Positions 1 through 6,209 of a stretch of 7,969 nucleotides of DNA are shown here, piece after piece. Both the position numbers and the translations under genes were made by a program. The number at the start of each line of letters is the position of its first letter. Position 1 is the first letter of the stretch. The stretch comes from Actinomycetes bacterium (GTDB taxonomy: Bacteria; Actinomycetota; Coriobacteriia; WRKU01; WQUG01), in contig JAIRWZ010000026.1 in NCBI GenBank assembly GCA_031268615.1, forward strand, positions 1 to 7,969, in the 5' to 3' direction. The notes beneath the pieces were generated by a model. That model was not told the DNA's origin. It did no database searches and was given only the letters and a program-made list of their open reading frames with translations.

Positions 1-344
1 TGGTTGAAAAAACTGAGCGGGAGCTTGCGCAAATGCTCGGCAACCTCAATGCGCATTTTGCTTGATTCGCTGTAGGCGGTCGTATAGGTTTTGCGATATT
101 CATTGCGATACAGGAAGAAGTACAGAACAGCCGCCCCGATTCCGGTCCCCAACAACATCCACAGACGCCTAACATCAAGCGTACTGCCTGTGAGGAGGGG
201 ATGTAGGAGTGTGATAATACATTGAATGATAACGGCAAAAGGCAGCAGCAACGAAAGGTTTGAGGCGACGCAGGCGACAACTCCCCGCTGAAAGTCGCGG
301 TAGCCCTCTGGGGACAGGCCAAGAAGCTCTTTTATGTTGAACAT
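1..344 (-). CDS. ABC exporter half-transporter, permease/ATPase fusion (N-terminal part, cut by window edge)
   Basis: This is the second gene of the ABC exporter operon; only its first 114 codons are in the window. It begins MFNIKELLGLSPEGYRDF. Two hydrophobic stretches follow, at about residues 21-50 and 62-78, matching the first two transmembrane helices of a type IV (exporter-fold) ABC permease domain. The last visible residues, LRKLPLSFFN, match the coupling region that ends 'LPLSFF' in this family and align with 'IAALPLGFH' of the upstream gene. The start is well supported: AAGGAG at 360-355 lies 10 bases before the ATG and directly overlaps the TAA stop of the upstream gene (362-360), so the two are probably translationally coupled. 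By analogy with paired YbtP/YbtQ- or IrtA/IrtB-like transporters, it should form a heterodimer with the upstream product. The ATPase domain lies outside the window, so ATPase competence cannot be judged. Confidence 0.85.
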   Translation of the reverse strand, partial: MFNIKELLGLSPEGYRDFQRGVVACVASNLSLLLPFAVIIQCIITLLHPLLTGSTLDVRRLWMLLGTGIGAAVLYFFLYRNEYRKTYTTAYSESSKMRIEVAEHLRKLPLSFFN

Positions 345-359
345 GGTCTGGTTTCTCCT

Positions 360-2378
360 TTAGATTGTCGCTGGTGCGTTTTGAGGGGTGGGCGTATTTC
401 CCGGGGTAAGCGTCCAATGCAAGGTGCGATTGTAGTATTCCCACATACGCCGATACCGTCCCTCTGCCCGTTCGATTAATTCACTGTGAACGCCTTCTTC
501 CACCAAGGCGCCTTTGTCGATAACGATAATTTTGTCGGCATTGCGTACCGTTGACAGCCGGTGCGCAATGATGATGACGGTTTTGTCAGCGATGAGTTGT
601 TCGAAGGCTTGCTGGATTTTGCGCTCATTTTCCGGATCAGCGAAAGCGGTCGCCTCGTCGAGGATGATGATGGGCGCGTCTTTGAGCAGGGCGCGCGCCA
701 GAGCAATACGCTGACGCTGACCGCCTGAGAGGTGAACCCCGTCAGCGCCGATGACCGTGTCATAGCCCTGCGGCAGACTTTCGATAAGGTCGTGGCATTG
801 GGCGGCGCGGGCAGCAGCCTCGATTTGGGCACGCGTGGCGTCAATGTTGCCGATGGCAATGTTTGCCGCGACGCTTTGCCGGAACAGATAGACATCCTGA
901 AAGACAAAACATACCAGCGACATGAGGTAGTCAAGCGACATATCCCGAATGTCAACGCCCCCTATCCGGATGGCGCCAGAAGTAACCTCATAAAATCGCG
1001 GGATGAGGTGAGCGATGGTCGATTTCCCGCTGCCCGAAGGTCCTACCAGCGCGGTAACCGCCCCCTGCTGTGCGGTAAAGCTCACGTTATTAAGCGCGGG
1101 AGCAGGCGTCTGGTCGCCGTCGTAGCGGGAGTCGTGAGGGTCGCGAGAGGCAGGTTCCTGATGGTCAGGGTCACGGGTATGGTCAGGGTCGCCAGAGGCA
1201 GGTTCCTGGCTGTCATGGACGTACTCACTACTCTGATAACTGAAGCCCACGTTTTCAAAACTGAGGGTATAGTCGGTGGTTGTGCGTGCCTGAGCGGGCG
1301 CTATTTCGGGCAGGGGTGGCGTATCCAGCACGGCGTCCATGCGCTCAATGCCGTCGGCAATCTGGTTGCTGATTTGCGAGACGTAGAGCAATTTTACGAA
1401 CGGGGTCGCCAGGGACACCGAAAATATCAGATAGAAGACGCAGGCGAGCGCAAACGCGGGGTAGTCGGTGACGCGCCCGGAAAGCCAGATGATGACCGGA
1501 ATGAGAAATAGGTAGACTTGGCTGACTATCAGCATGAACAGTTCCATGTGCGTTTCAAACGCCAGCGTGTATTCCAGGCAAAACTTGCCATAGGTTGCGA
1601 TGGTGTCGTAGAACTTGCGAAATGAATAGATGGTTTGGTTGAAGGCTTTGACGACCGAGATACCCCGGACGTACTCCACCGCGGCGTTGTTCATGTCTTC
1701 CAGCGCGTCCTGATAGCGCACGATAAAGGTCTGCGATTCCTTGTTGCCAAACGCTGAGGCCTGAACGAGGTAGCTTAGGATAATGGGTACCAGACTGGCC
1801 AGCCCCAGCCGCCAGTCAAAGAAGAACAGGATGGCGAGCGTGACTACAGGCATAGCAAACGAGCCGACGAGGTCGGGCAGTTGGTGCGCGATGAAACCTT
1901 CCAGCTTTTCGATGTTTTCGTCAACGATTTTGCGCAGCTTGCCGCTGGAGTGCGCGGTGTGAAAGCCCAGAGGAAGCGCGGCGATGTGGCGCGTGAATTC
2001 CAGTTTGAGTTCATAAAGCGTACTGAACGCGGCCGTGTGGGAAAACATCAGCGCAATGAAATTGAGTACGATGGCCGCCACCGCCCCGGCGCAGGCAAGC
2101 CACCCCAGCCGCATAAGCAACGCGGTGTTCAGCGGAGACGTGCCGGACAAGCCGGCAATCAATTCCCGTATCACGTAGTAGATAGCAATAAAGGGACTGA
2201 ACGAAACTGCAACACTAAGGACCGAGAACACGCACGAAGAGATTACCAGGAACTTCTTGCGGCCGGCGAGTTCCCACAAGCGCGCCATACCGGTCTTGGT
2301 TTTGGTGTTGGCGCTGGCGTTGGGCTTGGTGTTGGCGTTGGCGTTGGCGTTGGCCTTGCGGCCTTTCGAACGCGGCAT
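360..2378 (-). CDS. ABC exporter half-transporter, permease/ATPase fusion (672 aa)
   Basis: Membrane exporter subunit with fused permease and ATPase domains. About six membrane segments lie within residues 43-330. The ATPase domain has Walker A GPSGSGKST (446-454), Q-loop Gln494, signature LSGGQRQR (550-557), Walker B IIILDEA (570-576) and the switch His606. All catalytic residues are present, so it should be active. The family usually measures about 580 aa. The excess comes from a Lys/Asn/Ala/Thr-rich N-terminal tail (residues 5-29), an Asp/Pro/His-rich insert (about 383-427) between the first two ATPase strands after Tyr381, and a Pro/Thr-rich C-terminal tail (about 657-672). Start chosen because AAAGGA sits about 9 bases upstream; Met31 (MARLWELAGR) is where homologues would normally begin and is the alternative. 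It heads an operon with the partner gene 15 bp downstream. The substrate is not shown by the sequence; related pairs move siderophores, peptides or drugs. Confidence 0.92.
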   Translation of the reverse strand: MPRSKGRKANANANANTKPNASANTKTKTGMARLWELAGRKKFLVISSCVFSVLSVAVSFSPFIAIYYVIRELIAGLSGTSPLNTALLMRLGWLACAGAVAAIVLNFIALMFSHTAAFSTLYELKLEFTRHIAALPLGFHTAHSSGKLRKIVDENIEKLEGFIAHQLPDLVGSFAMPVVTLAILFFFDWRLGLASLVPIILSYLVQASAFGNKESQTFIVRYQDALEDMNNAAVEYVRGISVVKAFNQTIYSFRKFYDTIATYGKFCLEYTLAFETHMELFMLIVSQVYLFLIPVIIWLSGRVTDYPAFALACVFYLIFSVSLATPFVKLLYVSQISNQIADGIERMDAVLDTPPLPEIAPAQARTTTDYTLSFENVGFSYQSSEYVHDSQEPASGDPDHTRDPDHQEPASRDPHDSRYDGDQTPAPALNNVSFTAQQGAVTALVGPSGSGKSTIAHLIPRFYEVTSGAIRIGGVDIRDMSLDYLMSLVCFVFQDVYLFRQSVAANIAIGNIDATRAQIEAAARAAQCHDLIESLPQGYDTVIGADGVHLSGGQRQRIALARALLKDAPIIILDEATAFADPENERKIQQAFEQLIADKTVIIIAHRLSTVRNADKIIVIDKGALVEEGVHSELIERAEGRYRRMWEYYNRTLHWTLTPGNTPTPQNAPATI
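1137..1208 (-). repeat. In-frame 48-bp tandem repeat inside the ABC transporter ATPase domain
   Basis: Two 24-bp blocks at 1137-1160 and 1185-1208 are identical at 23 of 24 positions and 48 bp apart. Nested within is a 12-bp direct repeat (1161-1172 and 1179-1190). In the protein this gives two 16-residue units, QEPASGDPDHTRDPDH and QEPASRDPHDSRYDGD, at residues 391-422. The acidic, proline-rich, probably disordered insert sits in the loop between the first two strands of the ATPase domain, where related proteins have only a few residues. It does not disrupt any catalytic motif. Confidence 0.85.
1215..1228 (+). repeat. Single copy of dispersed motif TGGRCGTRCTCAC
   Basis: ATGGACGTACTCAC on the plus strand is identical over 14 bases to the left hairpin arms at 4716-4729 and 6206-6219 (there in the opposite orientation). 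It lies in the ABC transporter gene, next to the repeat insert, and encodes part of SSEYVHDS. Confidence 0.7.
2295..2354 (-). repeat. Hexanucleotide tandem repeat (10 units, GTTGGC type) at the start of the ABC transporter gene
   Basis: Ten consecutive six-base units on the plus strand: four perfect GTTGGC units at 2331-2354, then degenerate units (CTTGGT, GTTGGG, GCTGGC, GTTGGC, TTTGGT, CTTGGT) down to 2295. Read on the coding strand this gives the Ala-Asn/Thr-Lys rich tail ANANANTKPNASANTKTKTG. Unit changes would add or remove two residues without a frameshift, so the tract is a likely length-variable site with little effect on the reading frame. Confidence 0.85.
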
Positions 2379-2380
2379 GC

Positions 2381-2454
2381 GGGTGGTCCTTTCTCCCGGG
2401 TGGCGGGCGACTGGGTGGTAGCTAGGTAGTGCTGGGTGGTGCCGGGTGGTAGCT
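2381..2454 (-). repeat. C-rich 5' leader of the ABC operon with four ACCACCC heptamers
   Basis: On the plus strand GGGTGGT occurs at 2381, 2413, 2434 and 2444; two of these extend to the 11-mer GGGTGGTAGCT (2413-2423 and 2444-2454). In the transcript these read ACCACCC within a leader of about 95 nt between the predicted transcription start and the ATG. Their role is unknown. They may be remnants of slippage, protein-binding repeats, or a leader kept free of strong structure. Confidence 0.55.
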
Positions 2455-2464
2455 GGTTGGCGGG

Positions 2465-2484
2465 TAGTTAGCCACTGCTAACTA
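2465..2484. promoter_or_regulatory. Palindromic operator candidate over the -10/start site of the ABC operon
   Basis: TAGTTAGC, four bases, then GCTAACTA: a perfect 8+8 bp inverted repeat that overlaps the -10 box and the predicted start point. This position is typical of repressor operators. The half-sites resemble both TetR-family operators and, more loosely, DtxR/IdeR iron boxes (consensus half TTAGGTTAG). The regulator itself is not in the window. Confidence 0.65.
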
Positions 2485-2509
2485 TAGCGCGCCGACACTC
2501 CTCTGTCAA
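2481..2509 (-). promoter_or_regulatory. Sigma70-type promoter of the ABC exporter operon
   Basis: On the minus strand a perfect -35 box TTGACA (2509-2504) is followed by a 17-bp spacer and the -10 box TATAGT (2486-2481, five of six matches). Transcription should start near 2474. The promoter lies in the 183-bp gap after the upstream fic gene, so the exporter operon is probably transcribed independently of it. Confidence 0.8.
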
Positions 2510-2561
2510 ATAAACTACCCTCCCTTCGGAGATGGTTGGCGATTCAATAGACGCTAGAGAC

Positions 2562-3821
2562 TTAGCGCGTAAACCCAAAAATAGTATCTGCTTTGTCAGT
2601 AAGCGTAAATTTCAAGGGCTTTTTGGCGGTGGGCGTAATAAGATGTGCGTTCTCCAGTTCCAACGTGTATTTTCGGGCGGTTTGCATGCCCAGTTCCAAT
2701 TCTTGTGAAAGCTCATGCAACTCCACACCCAAAGGAGTGCCAAACAGTCTGTTCTGAACCAGAATATGCAACACACTGACTGCTTTTGACGACAGGGCAA
2801 ATGGCTCTTCCTTAAAGATAGGCAATTGCGCTGCTGCATGGTGCAGCTGATTTCGCTTCTGCTCCAGATTGATGATTAGCTCATCCTGTGCGGTTCGAAT
2901 GAGTTCCATCATTTGAATCACAAAATACGTTACCTCTGCATGGTTAAGCATTCCCTCCGTCGCATCAAATGCCTTGTAGTATTTGTCTTTGTGCTCCGCA
3001 ATGACTCGCGATAAGGATAGCACCGTGGTTTGGGAAAGCGGCTTCGACAAATACAGCGCCAACAGATACCGCCCAGTCCTTCCATTTCCGTCATAGAACG
3101 GATGGATGTACTCAAACAAAAAATGCGACACCAAGGCCGTGTAGGTTGCAGGAATTTCCTCAGAAGCAACCAAACCTATCATCTGCGTTATCATACTGGT
3201 AATCTTGCTTTCAGGAGAAACGCCCGTATGCAATACCCTGCCCGCAGTCGATAGAACCTCAACCGTATCCGTTCTGAATAGCATGCCGTCAGGAAGCTCT
3301 TTTTCGTGCAATTCACCAGCAACCACCGCGTCATAAATCGTCCGAATATCACCGGGTTCCTTTGGATAGACAAGGTTTTTGTCAGTCAATCCCAGATACA
3401 GTTTCGCAAATTCCTTAAACCGCGCTACCTCATGACCCCTTTCACGAACCTCAGCGACTTTCAGAGCAGCCGCAACTTGCTTTCGACTGCTATGCACACC
3501 TTCCATCTCATTGGACGATATAATCTCATCCAGGATAAGTCCGCGCACATACGCCCATCGCGCGATACCCGGCAGACCATTCCAGAGCAAAGATATTTTT
3601 CGTTCAACCCGCAGTACACGTTCATTCAGCAGGGTCAGTTCCCGCGGCACCGCCAGAAACAACTCTCCTGCGTCAATCTCAACCCCCAATCGAAACGTCG
3701 ATTCACTTTCCAGACGCCTGCGAGCCTCCGCATCGATATGTGCCTGACGCTTCGGGGAGCTGTCCCTGTGATAGAGCTGTTGTAATGTTTTATACGGTGA
3801 CATATATCCAAATCTCTCCAT
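2562..3821 (-). CDS. Class II Fic family protein (probable AMP transferase) with C-terminal winged-helix region
   Basis: Fic proteins usually transfer AMP from ATP to a hydroxyl of a target protein. The full active-site loop is visible as HPFYDGNGRTGR (residues 240-251), with catalytic His240, metal ligand Asp244 and phosphate-binding GNGR. The inhibitory helix motif (S/T)xxxE(G/N) is present as SNEMEG (103-108), N-terminal to the Fic core. This places it in class II, whose glutamate blocks ATP binding in cis, so no separate antitoxin is required. The C-terminal 80 or so residues look like a winged helix, suggesting DNA binding or autoregulation. Start is uncertain: ATG 3821 has GGAG only two bases away, while Met7 (ATG at 3803, MSPYKTLQQLY) fits family N-termini better, and its GGATATATG context recurs at the yhcG start. 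It faces away from the oxidoreductase gene across a 172-223 bp AT-rich gap. The target protein is unknown. Confidence 0.9.
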   Translation of the reverse strand: MERFGYMSPYKTLQQLYHRDSSPKRQAHIDAEARRRLESESTFRLGVEIDAGELFLAVPRELTLLNERVLRVERKISLLWNGLPGIARWAYVRGLILDEIISSNEMEGVHSSRKQVAAALKVAEVRERGHEVARFKEFAKLYLGLTDKNLVYPKEPGDIRTIYDAVVAGELHEKELPDGMLFRTDTVEVLSTAGRVLHTGVSPESKITSMITQMIGLVASEEIPATYTALVSHFLFEYIHPFYDGNGRTGRYLLALYLSKPLSQTTVLSLSRVIAEHKDKYYKAFDATEGMLNHAEVTYFVIQMMELIRTAQDELIINLEQKRNQLHHAAAQLPIFKEEPFALSSKAVSVLHILVQNRLFGTPLGVELHELSQELELGMQTARKYTLELENAHLITPTAKKPLKFTLTDKADTIFGFTR

Positions 3822-3837
3822 TTCTCCGATTTACCAC

Positions 3838-3878
3838 AAATAATGGTATCACTATTTAATAAAAATGGTGATTTTTAT
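3838..3878. promoter_or_regulatory. Two AT-rich palindromes upstream of the first fic gene
   Basis: One perfect inverted repeat, ATAAAAAT-GGTG-ATTTTTAT (3859-3878), and one imperfect palindrome, AAATA...TATTT with the centre TGGTATCA (3838-3857). Their centres are 21 bp apart, two helical turns, so a dimeric regulator could bind both on one face. They also share the direct repeat AATGGT (3842 and 3864). They lie 17-57 bases before the fic ATG and are plausible operators, perhaps for the Fic protein's own winged helix. No convincing -35/-10 pair could be assigned here. Confidence 0.45.
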
Positions 3879-3989
3879 AAAATAGCAAGCAGAATTTACC
3901 GAGGTGTTCCCGAATTCCCAAAAAATTAAAAGAAAGCAGCAGACTCGTCAGGATTGACTTTGCGAAGAGCATCCACCATACGGGGCAGC

Positions 3990-3998
3990 TGTTATGAT
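3990..3998 (+). promoter_or_regulatory. Extended -10 promoter element for the oxidoreductase gene
   Basis: TGTTATGAT matches the extended -10 pattern TGnTATAAT at eight of the nine positions, counting n as a match. No good -35 box lies at the usual distance; TTGACT at 3954-3959 is too far upstream. If used, transcription begins near 4005, which excludes ATG 3994 as the start codon and favours ATG 4045. Confidence 0.45.
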
Positions 3999-4044
3999 AG
4001 TTGCAAAAGACAGACCGATACCTATAGACAAGGACAACGAGAAA

Positions 4045-4719
4045 ATGGCACAGACTTTAGATTCACACTGGCCCGAAAGCTCTTCAAGCAACCTTCAGAC
4101 ACCAGATAGCACAGTGGATGTTCATATCGTCTACGCGCACCCCGGCAAGCACAGTCTCACCCATGAAGTGCTGGCTTCATTCCTGCGAGGACTGGGGGAC
4201 GCTGGGCGTACTCACTCAATTTCTGACCTCTACGCCATGGGATTTAACCCTGTGTTAGGCCTGGCCGACTACGAACGCGAGCATAACTACCGCGCCGATG
4301 ACTGCCTCCCGGCAGATGTAGTGGCCGAGCAGGGCAAGCTGAACGCCGCCGACGTGTGGGCGTTCATCTATCCGGTCTGGTGGACGGATTGCCCGGCGAT
4401 TCTTAAGGGCTGGTTCGACCGCGTGTGGACGGTGGGCTTTGCCTACAAGCCGCGGGCCGTCGTGCCCGCGCGAAAGGCACTGGTCATCTGCACGGCAGGG
4501 CATACCGAAGCACACTTGCGGGAAACCGGCTGCTATCAGGCGATGGAGACCACCATGCTGACCGACCGCCTCTACGACCGTGCCAAAGAAAAGGAGTTCA
4601 TCCTTTTGGGCGGCTCGGAGGCGCTGCAGGGCAGCGAATGGGAGCAACAGAAGTCGCTGCATATGACAACAGCCTACCGGTTGGGCAGAGATTTGGCGTC
4701 GGAAAGCGCAGCGAAGTGA
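4045..4719 (+). CDS. NAD(P)H oxidoreductase, flavodoxin-like fold (NQO1/MdaB/KefF-type)
   Basis: Cytoplasmic FMN- or FAD-dependent NAD(P)H:quinone-type reductase, 224 aa from the chosen start. Visible family marks are the first strand and phosphate loop VDVHIVYAHPGKHSLTHEV, the DLYAMGFNPVL segment, the highly characteristic YPVWWTDCPAILKGWFDRVW with the following GFAY, and the CTAG-H segment before the C-terminal helix. ATG 4045 is preferred: AAGGA lies 10 bases upstream, and the extended -10 element overlaps the alternative ATG 3994, which would add 17 residues (MIVAKDRPIP...). The family core begins only at about residue 25, so the N-terminal tail is probably loosely structured. The TGA stop lies in the left arm of a large hairpin. 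The gene is convergent with yhcG and divergent from fic. A deleted second copy lies 1.49 kb downstream. The physiological substrate (quinone, nitro compound or azo compound) cannot be read from the sequence. Confidence 0.88.
   Translation: MAQTLDSHWPESSSSNLQTPDSTVDVHIVYAHPGKHSLTHEVLASFLRGLGDAGRTHSISDLYAMGFNPVLGLADYEREHNYRADDCLPADVVAEQGKLNAADVWAFIYPVWWTDCPAILKGWFDRVWTVGFAYKPRAVVPARKALVICTAGHTEAHLRETGCYQAMETTMLTDRLYDRAKEKEFILLGGSEALQGSEWEQQKSLHMTTAYRLGRDLASESAAK
4202..4215 (+). repeat. Single copy of dispersed motif TGGRCGTRCTCAC inside the oxidoreductase gene
   Basis: CTGGGCGTACTCAC is identical over 14 bases (15 with the following T) to the right hairpin arm at 6255-6268. It encodes part of AGRTHSISDLY, a normal segment of the family, so the match could be partly coincidental. 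Confidence 0.55.
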
Positions 4720-4781
4720 GTACGTCCATACCAGGTCTGTTTACTGCAAGGCGCCGTTACTGGTATGGGCGTGCTCACTTC
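4713..4781. terminator. 69-bp hairpin repeat, copy 1: probable bidirectional terminator and inverted motif pair
   Basis: Left arm GAAGTGAGTACGTCCATACC (4713-4732) and right arm GGTATGGGCGTGCTCACTTC (4762-4781) are complementary at 18 of 20 positions. The other two form G-U pairs in RNA, giving an unbroken 20-bp stem around a 29-nt loop containing GGCGCC. It lies between the convergent oxidoreductase and yhcG genes and contains the oxidoreductase stop codon. There is no strong U tract, so efficient intrinsic termination is inferred, not shown. A copy lies at 6203-6271. Confidence 0.7.
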
Positions 4782-4822
4782 TGGTCTTTACTTCCACTCA
4801 CCAAATTAAGATGCTTTTATAC

Positions 4823-5902
4823 TCATTCCACGGCTGCTTCTATGCGTTCTTCAATCTGCTGTCTAACAAGCTCGCGGTCACGCTCCAGCTCAGCCTTCAG
4901 TTCTTCTTCGGTTGGGAGATACAGCCGATACTTCGTTGCGAACAGGTTCTCTTTGTCGGCAAGTACAGAATATTTCACGATACTCTCATCTTTGTCTGTA
5001 GCAAGAACGATACCGATGGTGGGGTTATCGTCGTTTTGTTTTATCTTCTCATCGAACAACCGGACATAAAAATCAATCTGGCCAACGTCTTGGTAGGTCA
5101 GCTTATTTGTTTTGAGATCGATAACGACGAAGCACTTAAGAATGTAGTTGTAGAACACAAGGTCAATATAGTAATGTTCACCATGCTCAGTAGTCACACG
5201 TTTCTGCCTTGCCACGTACGAGAAGCCCTTGCCAAGTTCAAGCAAAAATTCCTGCAACTTATCTATCAGACCCTGCTCCAATTCACTTTCGCTATATTTA
5301 ACGTTTTCTTTAAGGTCAAGAAATTCCAAAATGTATGGATCTTTAAGAATATAGTCTGCGTCTTTTGCGGGCTCAAGTTTGAAAATCTCTCCGGCTATTT
5401 CCGTTCGGTTCTCCTTTTGCGTAGCGAGTAGACGCTCGTAGAAAAGAGAATTTATCTGCCGCTCTAACTGGCGCGACGTCCAACCGCTATCCACGCTTTC
5501 TTCGAGATAGAATTCCCGGCGGCTCTTGTCGTCCACGCGCATGAGCAGCCTGTAATGCGACCAACTCAATTCGCTACGCAGTGCGTAGCGATTCGGGAAT
5601 ACCTGATAAAACTGCCGCATATTGCGTAAATTAGCGACCGTAAAACCTTTGCCAAACTCTGCCGTCAATCGTTCTGACAGATATGCGAGCAAGTTCTTTC
5701 CATATTCGGCGCGTTCACCGACAGCTTCTGCAATCTGACGTCCGATTTCATAATACACGCTGACCATCGTAGCATTAACGCTGGCAACCACCTCTGTCCT
5801 CGCCTCGGCGATTGCTGTTCGAATGTCATCGTAAACCCTTAGGCTGAACTCATCGGCCGTTAGCTGATCTTTCCCGGTTTTCACAATTTTGGCATTGCTC
5901 AT
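4823..5902 (-). CDS. yhcG: YhcG/DUF1016-family PD-(D/E)XK nuclease
   Basis: A 359-residue protein of the YhcG family. The N-terminal DUF1016 domain (about residues 15-170) includes the typical YYEIGRQIAEA and TVANLRNMRQFY segments. The C-terminal nuclease domain has conserved D247 (YIDLVFYN), D262-L-K264 (VIDLK) and Q275 (VGQIDFY), the PD-(D/E)XK pattern. The charged C-terminal tail is probably helical. Members are found in defence islands and beside type I restriction genes, and are thought to act on nucleic acid; the role here is inferred. Start: ATG 5902 (MSNAKIVKTGKDQL) is preferred over an in-frame TTG at 5950, which would add 16 implausible residues (WRTDTQYCSNGWCGY). The possible Shine-Dalgarno site (GGATGG, GGATAT) is weak and close. 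The gene lies between two copies of the oxidoreductase sequence in direct orientation, and its base composition looks more AT-rich than that of the ABC genes. No restriction subunit is in the window. Confidence 0.88.
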   Translation of the reverse strand: MSNAKIVKTGKDQLTADEFSLRVYDDIRTAIAEARTEVVASVNATMVSVYYEIGRQIAEAVGERAEYGKNLLAYLSERLTAEFGKGFTVANLRNMRQFYQVFPNRYALRSELSWSHYRLLMRVDDKSRREFYLEESVDSGWTSRQLERQINSLFYERLLATQKENRTEIAGEIFKLEPAKDADYILKDPYILEFLDLKENVKYSESELEQGLIDKLQEFLLELGKGFSYVARQKRVTTEHGEHYYIDLVFYNYILKCFVVIDLKTNKLTYQDVGQIDFYVRLFDEKIKQNDDNPTIGIVLATDKDESIVKYSVLADKENLFATKYRLYLPTEEELKAELERDRELVRQQIEERIEAAVE

Positions 5903-5936
5903 ATATCCGCACCATCCGTTGCTACAATACTGCGTA

Positions 5937-6031
5937 TCAGTCCTCCACAATCATTTCAGGGATTTCATCATACCTCCTAATTCTCAATCTGTCCCTTGCG
6001 GTCGAGCAGCATCTGCGGCTGAGCAACATTC
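5937..6031 (-). other. Possible truncated gene end(s) upstream of yhcG
   Basis: Just before yhcG on the minus strand one frame ends NVAQPQMLLDRKGQIEN and stops at a TAG embedded in TTAGGAGG, a stop-plus-Shine-Dalgarno arrangement typical of operon junctions. A second frame ends RRYDEIPEMIVED at TGA 5939-5937. Both run back into the oxidoreductase remnant at about 6032, so any real gene here has lost its upstream part. AGGAGG is followed by ATGATG, but that frame stops after six codons. I do not recognise either tail. It may be the remains of a gene that once preceded yhcG. Confidence 0.3.
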
Positions 6032-6209
6032 CAACCCTCCAGCATCGGACAGTGCTGTGGATGTTCATATTGTCTACGCACGCCCCGGCAAGCACAGTCT
6101 CACCCATGAATCGCTGGGTGGCAGTGAATGGGAGCAACAGAAATCCCTGCATATGACAACAGCCTACCGGTTGGGCAGGGATTTGGTGCCGAAAAGCGCA
6201 GCGAAGTGA
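6032..6209 (+). pseudogene. Internally deleted second copy of the NAD(P)H oxidoreductase
   Basis: The reading frame gives VDVHIVYARPGKHSLTHE joined directly to SLGGSEWEQQKSLHMTTAYR, the N-terminal and C-terminal ends of the intact enzyme. Compared with copy 1, the block equivalent to 4168-4620 is missing: 453 nt, exactly 151 codons, so the frame is preserved. The break lies at an imperfect hexamer (GTGCTG at 4168, GCGCTG at 4621). The 3' block (6121-6274) matches 4631-4784 at about 140 of 154 positions, including the hairpin. Homology upstream fades near 6032, and no credible start codon or ribosome site precedes it. The flavin- and quinone-binding core (YPVWW...GWFDRVW) is lost, so the product cannot be an active enzyme. 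Confidence 0.85.

Noticed and set aside
1137..1208. CRISPR-like or other spaced repeat array
   Set aside because: The repeats are in frame within a clearly coding ATPase domain, have only two units, and no spacers or cas genes are present.
732..1511. Long plus-strand open frame (259 codons) opposite the ABC gene
   Set aside because: It is the antisense of a gene with all ABC motifs, has an unusual composition and no recognisable domain; the same applies to the plus-strand frame at 1881-2429.
1667..1679. GGACGTACTC as an eighth copy of the dispersed motif
   Set aside because: Only ten bases match and the flanks diverge; it encodes the conserved EYVRG segment of ABC permeases, so chance similarity is enough.
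2381..2464. G-quadruplex on the plus strand upstream of the ABC gene
   Set aside because: GGG runs are present but most are separated by long gaps, so no canonical four-run motif with short loops is formed.
3822..3993. A small antitoxin gene paired with the first Fic protein (FicA-like)
   Set aside because: No open frame with a ribosome site is found there, and the protein carries its own inhibitory SxxxEG motif, so none is needed.
4425..5069. Plus-strand frame overlapping the oxidoreductase and continuing across the hairpin into yhcG
   Set aside because: It starts in another frame of the oxidoreductase and is Ser/Arg-rich antisense of yhcG; no support as a gene.
5903..5950. TTG start at 5950 for yhcG
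   Set aside because: The extra 16 residues are unlike the family and ATG 5902 gives a natural N-terminus.
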